Of a DNA stretch of 64,000 nt, positions 16,994 to 25,398 are shown piece by piece (within the stretch, counting starts at the first letter, position 1; each line of letters starts with the position of its first letter). The stretch comes from Marinobacter sediminum (GTDB taxonomy: Bacteria; Pseudomonadota; Gammaproteobacteria; Pseudomonadales; Oleiphilaceae). The stretch covers positions 3,534,001 through 3,598,000 of the forward strand of contig NZ_JAGTWY010000001.1 in the NCBI RefSeq assembly GCF_023657445.1. The letters are read 5' to 3'. A program made the translations under genes and the position numbers. Below the pieces are notes generated by a model. The model was not told where the DNA came from, did not search any database, and saw only the letters and a program-made list of their open reading frames with translations.

Positions 16994-18860
16994 TCCGACC
17001 CACCCCGGCGTTGTAGCGGAATCTCAGGAACTTCTGGGCGTTGCTCACCACCTGGAAGGCGTCTTTCAGGTGGCTGCGCTCAAATGGTGACAGGTCCTCC
17101 GGGTGCACGTTGTTGTCCGGCTCGTGGCCACTCTCAATGGCCAGGGCCTGGTGACGAATCCGGACAATGGCAATGAACTCCAGGGCATCGCGAAGGTTGC
17201 CCAGATCGTCATCCAGAATGAGCTTGGTCTTGCCAATTACCTTCAGGCGTTCGAAGGAATTCTGGGCCCGGGAGCCACAGGCCAGGGCATGAACACGAAT
17301 GAGGTCGGACAGCGGCGCAGTTCCCCGGCGTTTCAGGTTGAAGCTTTTGCGGTGCTGGCCATCTTCTTCCAGTACAAAGTTGCGGAAGAAACCGATCGGC
17401 GGCGTCCGGTTCAGCGCGTTGCGGGCCAGCAGGGTCAGGAAGCGCTGACTGTTGCTGGCCTTTTCGGCCACGAGGGATTTCAGATCCTCGGCAAAGTCCG
17501 TCTTGCCGTGGATGCCGTCAAGGTCAAAGAAAATGTTGCTGTTCAGCAGGGCCTCGGCCTTGGGGTTTTCAATCCAGTCAGTGAAATAGTCTTTCCAGAC
17601 TTTCAGGGGCTGTCGCCACTTCTGGTTGGTGGCCATGATCTCGCCCGTGCAGTAGGTGTAGCCGCATTCTGCAAGGCCATCGCTGACAAATTTGGCCAGA
17701 GCGAGAAAGTAGGAATCGTGCTCTTCCGGCACAAAGCTGTCGTCCAGGATCATCGCGTTGTCCTGGTCGGTGACGACCAGTTGTTCGTCCCGGGCCATGG
17801 AACCCAGGGCCATGAAGCAGTATGGGATGGGGGGTGGCCCGAGTTTTTCCTCGCCCAGTTCCAGCAAGCGCTGGGTAAAACTGCGCCCGATGCCGGCCAT
17901 GGCACTGCCAATCATGTGTGAGTTGGCATCCTCGTTGACCATGCGCACGAAACTGTCACGGACATCCCGACTGATTTTCTTCAGGCCGGAGCTGTCCTTC
18001 TGACGATGAATGTTGCTGACCAGGTACAGGCTGCTCTGGCTTTCGTACTTGACGATGTCCGCCAGCGCAATCACTCCGCGGACCTCGTCTTTGTCCATCA
18101 ACGGCAAGTGGTGCACGTTGTTGTGCAGCATCGTCAACATGGCCTCGAAAATGAAGGCACTGGTGCGGATCGTGATCAGGTCTTCGGTCATGATCTCACT
18201 GATGGGAGTTTCCGAGGGCAGGGCTTCGGTCACCGCCCGGGTACGCAGATCGCGATCGGTAATGATGCCCTTGAGTCGAGGATGGTCGCTGTCGCTATCC
18301 ATCAACAGCAGGGCAGACACTCCGTTGTCGGTCATGATTCGGGCTGCCTCCTGCAGTCGAACCGTGCACGGGGCACACACCGGCTCCCGGGAAATCAGCC
18401 GGGTAACCCGGGAGGTCATCAGTTCGTTGGACTTTTCCCGACGGGAGAGTGCCGAGCGCAGACGTGATTTGTCCTCGACCTCGACATAATCGGCGAAACT
18501 GTCATCGCTTTTGAACAGGTACTGGAAAGTTTCCTCCGGGATCCGATAGACGAGCGTGTCTTCCAGAGCGGTGGCCGGAAATCGGACATTCTGTTTCATT
18601 AGCAGGCCGAACTGACCAAAGATTTCACCTTCGCTGATGCGGCTGTAGAGTTCGCCGGAGCGCCGGAAAAGTTCCACCGCGCCACTACGAATGTAGTAAA
18701 GCCAATGGTTGGCAGTGCCGAACTCCAGGATCGTACTGCCCGCGCGGAAGTACTCCACTTCAATGTTACCGACCACCTGGTCGAGCAGGTCCTCCGGCAT
18801 CTCGTCAAATGGCGGGTAGTGGGCCATATGGTTGCGAATATCGATGAGCTCGGCCTGCAT
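16983..18860 (-). CDS. cNMP-binding / CBS / DUF294 putative nucleotidyltransferase
   Basis: A 625-residue cytoplasmic regulatory protein. In order: a cyclic-nucleotide-binding domain (about 20-135, AGSTILEFGTANHWLYYI, GEIFGQFGLL), two CBS domains (about 165-285, with ITDRDLRTRAV), and a DUF294 nucleotidyltransferase-like domain with GSMARDEQLVVTDQDNAMI, followed by its C-terminal helical domain. The GS-x-E-DxD pattern is that of GlnD-like nucleotidyltransferases; the protein target is unknown. The start at 18860 is chosen for its aggga site and because it begins at the domain. The frame stays open for another 242 codons upstream, but that stretch is the btuB leader on the other strand. Confidence 0.9.
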   Translation of the reverse strand: MQAELIDIRNHMAHYPPFDEMPEDLLDQVVGNIEVEYFRAGSTILEFGTANHWLYYIRSGAVELFRRSGELYSRISEGEIFGQFGLLMKQNVRFPATALEDTLVYRIPEETFQYLFKSDDSFADYVEVEDKSRLRSALSRREKSNELMTSRVTRLISREPVCAPCTVRLQEAARIMTDNGVSALLLMDSDSDHPRLKGIITDRDLRTRAVTEALPSETPISEIMTEDLITIRTSAFIFEAMLTMLHNNVHHLPLMDKDEVRGVIALADIVKYESQSSLYLVSNIHRQKDSSGLKKISRDVRDSFVRMVNEDANSHMIGSAMAGIGRSFTQRLLELGEEKLGPPPIPYCFMALGSMARDEQLVVTDQDNAMILDDSFVPEEHDSYFLALAKFVSDGLAECGYTYCTGEIMATNQKWRQPLKVWKDYFTDWIENPKAEALLNSNIFFDLDGIHGKTDFAEDLKSLVAEKASNSQRFLTLLARNALNRTPPIGFFRNFVLEEDGQHRKSFNLKRRGTAPLSDLIRVHALACGSRAQNSFERLKVIGKTKLILDDDLGNLRDALEFIAIVRIRHQALAIESGHEPDNNVHPEDLSPFERSHLKDAFQVVSNAQKFLRFRYNAGVGRNVQ

Positions 18861-18956
18861 AAAACTCCCTGTTCGGCGTGACTGAAAGTGATTGTTGATG
18901 AGGGAATATAGCAGTGCTGGTTCGCAGGTACCACGTCGTGGATTTGATAGATTTAA

Positions 18957-18985
18957 TTGACCACTTTGTGCCCTGTTGCTAGCCT
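18957..18985 (+). promoter_or_regulatory. Possible promoter of the cobalamin riboswitch leader
   Basis: TTGACC (18957-18962), 17 bases, then TAGCCT (18980-18985), ending about 15 bp before the riboswitch begins. The -35 is good and the -10 weak. It sits between the divergent cNMP/CBS/DUF294 gene and btuB. Confidence 0.4.
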
Positions 18986-19000
18986 TGGCCCACTTTTTCC

Positions 19001-19200
19001 AGGTGTCCGTCGTATAGCGCGACGGGTGAAACGGGAAATCGGTGAGTCTGGCTGTCAGCCAGAGCGAATCCGATGCTGCCCCCGCAACGGTAAGCAGGAT
19101 AACGACAATCTGTGCGCCACTGTGCTTATGGCATGGGAAGGTGATTGTCCGGGAACCATAGGTTCCGCCTGCAAGCCCGGAGACCGGCCTGGAAAAATAC
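19001..19200 (+). promoter_or_regulatory. Cobalamin (adenosylcobalamin) riboswitch
   Basis: The leader contains conserved cobalamin riboswitch blocks in order: gggtgaaacgggaaatcggtg (about 19024-19044), then the core gctgcccccgcaacggtaag (19075-19094), a variable peripheral arm, and the B12 box gcaagcccggagaccggcc (19171-19189). Cobalamin binding normally shuts off translation or transcription of the downstream uptake genes. The 140 bases between riboswitch and start codon hold gggtgggcga/cgcccgccc complementary arms that could form the expression platform. This RNA leader accounts for most of the 481-bp gap between the DUF294 gene and btuB. Confidence 0.95.
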
Positions 19201-19341
19201 CCGGAGTTGCGGTGGGCTGCTTGGGTGGGCGACATTCCGGTCCGCTTTGCCGATGCCAGTTTATCGCCCGCCCTTCCTCTCTGTTCCGCAGCCAAAACCA
19301 TAATACCCGTGCGGGTGCGCGCGGTGTGCGGAGCAAAAAAC

Positions 19342-21183
19342 ATGATATCCAGATTACCTTTTCCTGCAGTATTGGCTGGCGCGGCCATGGCAACCCTGCC
19401 TTTGACGGTAGCGGCCCAATCTCTGGCCAGGACCGATGGGCTTGATCCGATCGTGGTTACCGCCACGCTTGGCCCGGAAACAGTGGGCGAGAGTCTTTCC
19501 TCGGTGACTGTGATCGACCGGGATGACATACAGCGCCAGCAACCCGCTGAGTTCCGGGACCTCCTGCAGGCCCAGCCAGGCATCAATGTTGTCTCGGATG
19601 GCAGCTATGGCAAAACCACCAGTGTCTTCCTCCGGGGTGCGGGCAGTTCCGGCACGGTCCTGTTGCTGGATGGTATCCGCCTGCGTTCGGCCACTGCCGG
19701 CATCCCTCCCTGGCAATTCTTGCCGCCGGCATTGATGGGTAAGGTTGAGCTGGTGCGAGGTGCCAAAAGCTCCCTGTATGGAGCCGATGCCGTTGGTGGC
19801 GTTATTCAGGCCTTTACACTCGACCCCGAAGCCGGTCGCCAGGGGTGGGCCGGGTTGTCCGGTGGTTCCCACAGCACGGCAAAGACATCGGCAGGTATTG
19901 CTGGACGGGAGGGTCGCACCGCGCTGTTGGCAGGCGGTATCTATTCTGATTCCGACGGTACCAGCCTCCGTGAAGGTGGTGAAGATAAGGGATTCCGAAA
20001 TGCGGGCGGTCTCGCCAAGGTCAATCATCGCTTTGACCAGGGCGGCGGTGTCGGGCTGACTGTGTTTCAGTCCCAGGGCAACACCGAATTTGAGGGTGGG
20101 GATACCGATTTCCTGATCCGCGCTGCGGGGCTGCATCTGGAAGCCGTAGCCAGCGACTACTGGCGCACCCGCATCCAGTTCTCCGAGTCCCGGGACGAAC
20201 AGGATACGTTTGGCTCCTACCCGAGTGTCTACGATACGCTGTCCCGGTCTGCACGCTGGGAGAATACCCTGACGGCGGGTGTTCACGAGTTTGTGATTGG
20301 CTCGGAACTGATGGTGGACGAGGTTGACGGCAGTGACCAGTTTGCAGAGGATAGCCGAACCAACAGTGCTGTTTTTGGCCAGGCCCGTTTCAACCTTGAC
20401 GCCACGGATCTGATGCTGAGCCTGCGCCTGGATGACAACGAGGCCTATGGCAAGGAAGAAACCGGGGGCATTGCCGTCGGTCATCAGTTTGATCGTGCCC
20501 ACCGTATGCGCCTGAGTTATGCAACCTCCTTCCGGGCACCCACCTTCAATGATCTGTATCTGACCGTGCCTTTCTATTCGGGTAATCCGGACCTGGATCC
20601 GGAAGAGGGTCAGATGGTGGAAGCCGGTTTTTCCGGTCGGTATGACACCTGGTTCTGGGACGTCGCTATTTACCAGAATGACATCAAGGATCTGATTACT
20701 TACGTCTCCGATCCGGTAACGTTCAATGGCACCATGGAGAATGTGGAGACGGCCCGTATTCGCGGTGTCGAGCTTTCCTCCGGTTTCGAGACGGTTAACT
20801 GGAATGTGAGCGCGGCCGTGACCTACGCGGATACCGAGAATCGTGATACCGGCGCGCGCCTGCCTCGCCGGGCGGAGAAGAATGTTCGACTGGATATCGA
20901 TCGATTATTTGACCAGTGGTCTGTCGGCGCGAGCCTGATCGCTGAAAGCGACCGTTACAACGATGCCGAAAATACCAGCCTGCTGGCGGGTTACGGCACT
21001 CTGGATGTACGGGCGATGTGGCGTTTCTACCCGGGATGGTCTGCCGGCTTCAAAGTGGATAACGTGCTGGATCGCCGCTATTCCACCAGCCGCGGTTATG
21101 ACAGTACTACGTTCGAGCCGTTCGACTATCTGGCTGCGGGTCGCACGTTTATGGCCTCGGTACGCTATGATTTCGCCCAGTAA
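19342..21183 (+). CDS. btuB: TonB-dependent vitamin B12 receptor BtuB
   Basis: Outer-membrane barrel that imports cobalamin using TonB. The 613-residue protein has a signal peptide (about 1-24, ending VAAQS), a TonB box-like segment (DPIVVTATL), a plug domain (about 45-150, with VFLRGAGSSGTVLLLDGIRL and LVRGAKSSLYGADAVGGVI) and a 22-strand-type barrel ending in an aromatic-rich strand (FMASVRYDFAQ). The start at 19342 is chosen because it begins the signal peptide; the 45 codons upstream fall in the leader. The cobalamin riboswitch directly upstream and btuFCD downstream make the substrate clear. Confidence 0.95.
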   Translation: MISRLPFPAVLAGAAMATLPLTVAAQSLARTDGLDPIVVTATLGPETVGESLSSVTVIDRDDIQRQQPAEFRDLLQAQPGINVVSDGSYGKTTSVFLRGAGSSGTVLLLDGIRLRSATAGIPPWQFLPPALMGKVELVRGAKSSLYGADAVGGVIQAFTLDPEAGRQGWAGLSGGSHSTAKTSAGIAGREGRTALLAGGIYSDSDGTSLREGGEDKGFRNAGGLAKVNHRFDQGGGVGLTVFQSQGNTEFEGGDTDFLIRAAGLHLEAVASDYWRTRIQFSESRDEQDTFGSYPSVYDTLSRSARWENTLTAGVHEFVIGSELMVDEVDGSDQFAEDSRTNSAVFGQARFNLDATDLMLSLRLDDNEAYGKEETGGIAVGHQFDRAHRMRLSYATSFRAPTFNDLYLTVPFYSGNPDLDPEEGQMVEAGFSGRYDTWFWDVAIYQNDIKDLITYVSDPVTFNGTMENVETARIRGVELSSGFETVNWNVSAAVTYADTENRDTGARLPRRAEKNVRLDIDRLFDQWSVGASLIAESDRYNDAENTSLLAGYGTLDVRAMWRFYPGWSAGFKVDNVLDRRYSTSRGYDSTTFEPFDYLAAGRTFMASVRYDFAQ

Positions 21184-21213
21184 TGCCACCTTGGGGACAG
21201 GTTCGATAACCTT

Positions 21214-22104
21214 ATGAATGTGTGCGGGCCAGCCAACTACCTGATTGTTCTTTGCCTGATGCTGCCGGGCCTGGCTCTGGCGGGCCAGCAGTGTGCAGAG
21301 GACGGGTTGGCCCGCGACGTTTGTCTGGCAGAACCGGCACGGCGTATTATTTCGCTCTCCCCGGGAGCCACTGAACTGTTGTTCTCGGCCGGTGCCGGGG
21401 ACAGGCTGTTGGCCGTCAGTGCCTGGAGTGACTATCCGAAAGAAGCGGCGGAGCTGCCCGAGGTGGGTGACAGCAATCGCCTGGATCTGGAAGCAATAGT
21501 GGCATTGGCACCGGATCTGGTGGTGGCCTGGGTGGATGGCAATTCCCGGTCTCAGCTCGACAGGTTATCCGCCCTTGGCATCAATGTATTCTGGCTTGCT
21601 CCCCGGAGTTTTGAGGATATTGCCCACGCGGTTGAAAGCCTTGGCTTACTGACGGGGCAGCCGGCCCTGGGCGCAGAGCGTGCGGATGCCTTTCTGCAGG
21701 GCATGTTGACGCTGGAAAAACGGTTTGCCACTGCCCGCCCGGTAAAGGTGTTCTATCAGGTATGGAGTCAACCGTTGATGACCGTCAACCGGGAGGAACT
21801 GATCAGCAAGGCCATTGCACTGTGTGGTGGTATCAACGTGTTTGGTGATCTGCCCCGGCTGGTGCCGAGAATCAGCACCGAGGCGGTAGTCGCCGCGAAC
21901 CCTGACGTGATTGTCACTGCTGGCCGTGGCGACAGTGACCCGCAATGGCTGGAGCACTGGCAGCAGTTTCCGGAGATGACGGCTGTCGCCCGGGATAACC
22001 TGTTCCTGGAGCCTCCTTCGCTGTTGCAGCGACCGACCTTCCGTATGCTGGACGGCGCCCGTCATCTCTGCCACACCCTGGAGCGGGCCCGTGCCCGTCT
22101 TTAA
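21214..22104 (+). CDS. btuF: Periplasmic cobalamin-binding protein BtuF
   Basis: Substrate-binding protein of the B12 ABC importer, 296 aa. A signal peptide covers about residues 1-24 (IVLCLMLPGLALA). The mature protein is a two-lobed class III binding protein: RRIISLSPGATELLFSAGAGD starts lobe 1, a long helix links the lobes, and VVAANPDVIVTAGRGD lies in lobe 2. It follows btuB by 30 bp and its end overlaps the likely GTG start of btuC, consistent with one riboswitch-controlled operon. Confidence 0.92.
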   Translation: MNVCGPANYLIVLCLMLPGLALAGQQCAEDGLARDVCLAEPARRIISLSPGATELLFSAGAGDRLLAVSAWSDYPKEAAELPEVGDSNRLDLEAIVALAPDLVVAWVDGNSRSQLDRLSALGINVFWLAPRSFEDIAHAVESLGLLTGQPALGAERADAFLQGMLTLEKRFATARPVKVFYQVWSQPLMTVNREELISKAIALCGGINVFGDLPRLVPRISTEAVVAANPDVIVTAGRGDSDPQWLEHWQQFPEMTAVARDNLFLEPPSLLQRPTFRMLDGARHLCHTLERARARL

Positions 22105-23065
22105 CATGCTCCGTCCGCTTTTTCTGCTGGCCCTGGCAGGGCTGGTGGCGATGGTGGTTTCCGTGAGTATCGGCAGCAGCCCCATTGCCCTGAGAGAAAC
22201 CCTGGCGGTTCTGGTGGGTGGCGGCAGCGAGTTGCAGCAGACGCTGATTCTGGACTTGCGATTGCCTCGGACCCTCAGTGCCTTCGCGACGGGCGGCTTG
22301 CTGGCTGTAGCCGGTGCCCTGATGCAGGTGCTTCTGAGAAATCCGCTGGCGGATCCATACATCCTTGGGCTATCCGGTGGTGCAGCAGTCGGGGCTTTGC
22401 TGGCCATGCTCGCAGGCGTCGCGGGTTTCCTGGTGTCGGGTTCCGCCTTCGCCGGTGCCATGCTGGCGACCATGCTGGTGTTCGGCCTGGCCCATGGCAG
22501 TGGCAGCTGGACCCCGTCCCGCCTGTTACTGACGGGGGTGGTGGTTGCTTCCGGTTGGGGTGCACTGATCACCCTTATTCTGGCCATGACCCCGGCCAGT
22601 CGCCTGCCCGGCATGCTGTACTGGCTGATGGGGGATCTGTCTCACGCCGGTTCGCCCTGGCCGGCGCTGGTGATACTCGCTGTGTCCTGTGTCCTGGTCT
22701 TTCCTTTGGGCCGGACACTGAATGTGCTGGCTCGTGGACCCATGCAGGCGGCCGCGCTGGGGGTATCTGTGCGGCCAGTGGAATGGTTGATCTATCTGCT
22801 GGCCAGTGTGCTGACAGCAACGGCCGTGACCATGGCCGGAAGTGTCGGATTTGTCGGGCTGGTGGTGCCCCACATGCTGCGGCTGGTGCTGGGTAACGAT
22901 CAGCGCGTGATCCTGCCGGCCTGTGCCTTGGCCGGCGGCGCATTGCTGGTGCTGGCGGACGCCCTGGCGCGGGTGGTGATTGCGCCGGAACAGTTGCCGG
23001 TCGGTGTCATAACGGCCCTGATCGGCGTACCCACATTTCTTTATCTGTTGTACCGGAGCCGATGA
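22091..23065 (+). CDS. btuC: Cobalamin ABC transporter permease BtuC
   Basis: FecCD/BtuC-type inner-membrane permease of 324 aa with about ten membrane segments. Family motifs are LDLRLPRTLSAFATGGLLAVAG near the N-terminus, NPLADPYILGLSGGAAVGAL, and the coupling region GSVGFVGLVVPHMLRLVLG. The GTG at 22091 has a ggag site seven bases upstream and overlaps btuF; ATG 22106 is an alternative start five codons later. It overlaps btuD by an ATGA. The substrate call comes from the operon and riboswitch. Confidence 0.92.
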   Translation: MPVFNMLRPLFLLALAGLVAMVVSVSIGSSPIALRETLAVLVGGGSELQQTLILDLRLPRTLSAFATGGLLAVAGALMQVLLRNPLADPYILGLSGGAAVGALLAMLAGVAGFLVSGSAFAGAMLATMLVFGLAHGSGSWTPSRLLLTGVVVASGWGALITLILAMTPASRLPGMLYWLMGDLSHAGSPWPALVILAVSCVLVFPLGRTLNVLARGPMQAAALGVSVRPVEWLIYLLASVLTATAVTMAGSVGFVGLVVPHMLRLVLGNDQRVILPACALAGGALLVLADALARVVIAPEQLPVGVITALIGVPTFLYLLYRSR

Positions 23066-23832
23066 TGACAGTGCTGGCAACGGACAATCTCATTATCGAT
23101 ATTCCTGGCCGGGAATCCGGAGTGCCACTGAATCTGAACGTCCAGCCTGGCCAGATATGGGGGGTCCTGGGACCGAACGGTGTTGGCAAAACCACCCTGG
23201 CCCATACCCTGGCCGGTCTCCGGGAGCCCCGCGGTGGCAGACTGTTGCTGGATGGTCAGCCGGTGGCCGGGATGAGGCGCAAAGTGGTGTCCCGACGGCT
23301 GGGGCTGGTATTCCAGGACCGGCAGGATGGTTTTCCTGCGACGGTGCTTGAAACGGCCCTGATCGGTCGTCATCCGTGGTTATCGTCATGGCAGATGGAA
23401 AGCAGTGAAGATCTCGTCATTGCCGAAGCGGCACTGGAAGCTCTGGATGTGATCCATCTGCGTGACCGGCTGGTAAACACCCTGTCCGGAGGCGAGCGCC
23501 AGCGTGTCGCAATTGCGACCCTGATGACCCAGTCCCCGGATATCTGGTTGCTGGACGAACCCAGCAACCATCTCGATCTGCACCATCAGGTTGCGATGAT
23601 GCAGCTGCTCACCGGTCAGGCGAAAGCGGGTCGGGCCGTCTTCATGTGCCTGCATGACCTCAACCTGGCGGCCCGCTGGTGTGACCATTTGCTGCTGATG
23701 TACCCGGGCGGCGAAGCATGTTGGGGTGAGGCAGAGACCATGCTGGTTCCTTCTGCACTGGAACAGCTATATGGTCAGAAGCTTGTGACGGTTGAGGCTG
23801 ATGGTGCGCCGGTTTTTGTGCCGGCGAGGTAG
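23062..23832 (+). CDS. btuD: Cobalamin ABC transporter ATPase BtuD
   Basis: ATP-binding subunit of 256 aa. Walker A is GPNGVGKTTL, the Q-loop lies near LVFQDRQDG, the signature is LSGGERQRVA, Walker B is DIWLLDEPSNHLD, and the switch His is in CLHDLNLAARWCDH. It partners with BtuC in the inner membrane and drives B12 import. Its ATG overlaps the btuC stop codon (ATGA), so the two are translationally coupled. It is the last obvious gene of the B12 uptake operon. Confidence 0.92.
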   Translation: MMTVLATDNLIIDIPGRESGVPLNLNVQPGQIWGVLGPNGVGKTTLAHTLAGLREPRGGRLLLDGQPVAGMRRKVVSRRLGLVFQDRQDGFPATVLETALIGRHPWLSSWQMESSEDLVIAEAALEALDVIHLRDRLVNTLSGGERQRVAIATLMTQSPDIWLLDEPSNHLDLHHQVAMMQLLTGQAKAGRAVFMCLHDLNLAARWCDHLLLMYPGGEACWGEAETMLVPSALEQLYGQKLVTVEADGAPVFVPAR

Positions 23833-23868
23833 TTCGGGCCGCACCGTTTCAATAGTCAGGGAGGGGTT

Positions 23869-24537
23869 ATGGCATTTACCACAATTTATGAGCGCGCTTT
23901 GGCCCGTAAGGGTGGGGAAAAGGCCCTGCAGGCTTTGTTACCCCGGGTTGCCGAAGCCGGAGACCTGGAAGCGCTGGGTGATGACCGTTACCTCTCGGAA
24001 ATCACCCGATGTATCTTCAAGGCCGGTTTTGTCTGGCGCATCATCGAACGCAAATGGCCGGGTTTCGAGGCGGCTTTCGAAGGCTTTGTCCCGCTGTATT
24101 GGCAGCAAGTGCCACCGGAGGTGCTTGAGGACCTGGCCCGGGACGAGCGCATCGTGCGCAACATGCAGAAAATCCGTACTGTGCCCGAAAACGCCCGCAT
24201 GATCGTGGATGTTGCCCGGGAACATGGCAGCTTTGGTGCCTTCCTGGCCCAATGGCCGTCGGAAGATGAAGTGGGCCTGCTGCTGTGGCTCAAGCGTCAT
24301 GGGGTGCGACTGGGGGGAGCTTCGGCCCAGTATTTCCTGCGCCGGGTGGGCTGGGACGGTTTTATCCTGTCCCAGGATGTGATCACCGCCCTGCGCCGGG
24401 AAGAGCTGCTTGATGCATCGCCGGGCAGTAAAAAAGCACTGGTTCAGGCGCAGGAGGCATTTAACAGCTGGCATCAGGAGACCGGTATGCCGTACAGCCA
24501 TCTTTCGCGCATTTTGTCTTTTACGATTGAAAGCTGA
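23869..24537 (+). CDS. DNA-3-methyladenine glycosylase I family protein
   Basis: Base-excision repair glycosylase-like protein, 222 aa, expected to remove 3-methyladenine from alkylated DNA. It matches my memory of the Tag/methyladenine glycosylase family: MAFTTIYERALARKGG, YLSEITRCIFKAGFVWRIIERKWPGFEAAF (read in parts), NARMIVDVAREHGSFG and GASAQYFLRRVGWDGF with a late Asp-containing helix. It is longer than E. coli Tag and lacks an obvious Cys/His zinc site, so it belongs to a divergent branch. A gggagggg site precedes the ATG. It is only 36 bp after btuD and could be read through from the B12 operon. Confidence 0.8.
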   Translation: MAFTTIYERALARKGGEKALQALLPRVAEAGDLEALGDDRYLSEITRCIFKAGFVWRIIERKWPGFEAAFEGFVPLYWQQVPPEVLEDLARDERIVRNMQKIRTVPENARMIVDVAREHGSFGAFLAQWPSEDEVGLLLWLKRHGVRLGGASAQYFLRRVGWDGFILSQDVITALRREELLDASPGSKKALVQAQEAFNSWHQETGMPYSHLSRILSFTIES

Positions 24538-24771
24538 AGCCGTTCATCAGACGCCGCGCCCCGTTGTGTTTCTGTCCGTGTGGTCTATAGTTTCAACGAT
24601 AGGCGCATGGTAGGGATGCAGCGGCTTTCGGCAGTCACTTCTGAACCTTAGTTACCATTCAAGCAGTGCATTATCGAGGGGCCAGGCATTTGCGCCTGTC
24701 TCGTCTTGACCCCCGGCAATCTAATCTACGCATCAGTGACTGATACCAGGCACTGAATAGGGGGGTACGCC

Positions 24772-25332
24772 ATGAATAGTAAACGAAGCAACGTTCCCGG
24801 AGTCATACTCGCGATGACAGTCATCGCCCTGTTGGCCAGTGCACCCCACGCAGTGGCTGCAACCGCTGAGGACCTGCACAGAGATGCCCGGCAGGCATTG
24901 GAGACGCTTTATGGAACCAATGCCGTTGCCAAAACGCTGTCGGATGGGGCCAAGGCAGTGCTTGTTTTCCCCAATATTGTGAAAGCTGGCCTGGTATTTG
25001 GCGGCAGTTATGGTGAGGGGGTGTTGATGAAGGGCTCCGAGGTTGTTGATTATTACAACTCCGTTGCCGGGTCCTGGGGGCTGCAGATAGGTGCGCAGTC
25101 ATACTCCTATGCCGTATTTCTCATGACAGATGAAGCAGTTGACTACCTGGAGAAGTCGAAAGGCTGGGAGATTGGTGTGGGTCCAACCGTTGTTCTGGTG
25201 GACGAAGGTGTTGCGAAAAACCTGTCGACATCTTCGCTCAAGGATGATGCCTATGCCTTTATCTTCAGCCAACAGGGTTTGATGGCAGGGATAAGCATTG
25301 AGGGTACAAAAATTTCCCGCATCAATCGCTGA
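24772..25332 (+). CDS. Exported SYLF (YSC84) domain protein
   Basis: A 186-residue protein with a signal peptide (about 1-30, cleavage near PHAVAA) and a single SYLF lipid-binding domain covering the rest. Characteristic stretches are AKAVLVFPNIVKAGLVFGGSYGEG (in parts), SVAGSWGLQIGAQSYSYAVFLM and GVGPTVVLVDEG, ending in GLMAGISIEGTKISRIN. SYLF domains bind phosphoinositides in eukaryotes; in bacteria the proteins are periplasmic and their role is unclear. It has its own gggggg site and a 234-bp upstream gap with no clear feature. It is convergent with the sensor kinase gene. Confidence 0.9.
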   Translation: MNSKRSNVPGVILAMTVIALLASAPHAVAATAEDLHRDARQALETLYGTNAVAKTLSDGAKAVLVFPNIVKAGLVFGGSYGEGVLMKGSEVVDYYNSVAGSWGLQIGAQSYSYAVFLMTDEAVDYLEKSKGWEIGVGPTVVLVDEGVAKNLSTSSLKDDAYAFIFSQQGLMAGISIEGTKISRINR

Positions 25333-25375
25333 ACTCTTCCGGATTGAGGCGGGGTGCTTATCTTAAAAATTAACG

Positions 25376-25398
25376 CCCGGTATTCAGGAAATACCGGG
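25376..25398 (-). terminator. Hairpin terminator of the QseBC-like operon
   Basis: Perfect 9-bp arms cccggtatt (25376-25384) and aataccggg (25390-25398) with a 5-base loop. On the minus strand the stem is followed by cgttaattttta, so it fits termination of the two-component operon. It overlaps the last codons of the kinase. Confidence 0.6.

Noticed and set aside
18861..19586. In-frame N-terminal extension of 242 codons of the cNMP/CBS/DUF294 gene
   Set aside because: The stretch is the cobalamin riboswitch and the start of btuB on the other strand. The domain and a good ribosome binding site begin at 18860.
19354..20502. Open frame of about 380 codons on the minus strand inside btuB
   Set aside because: Antisense shadow; btuB motifs and the riboswitch fix the coding strand.
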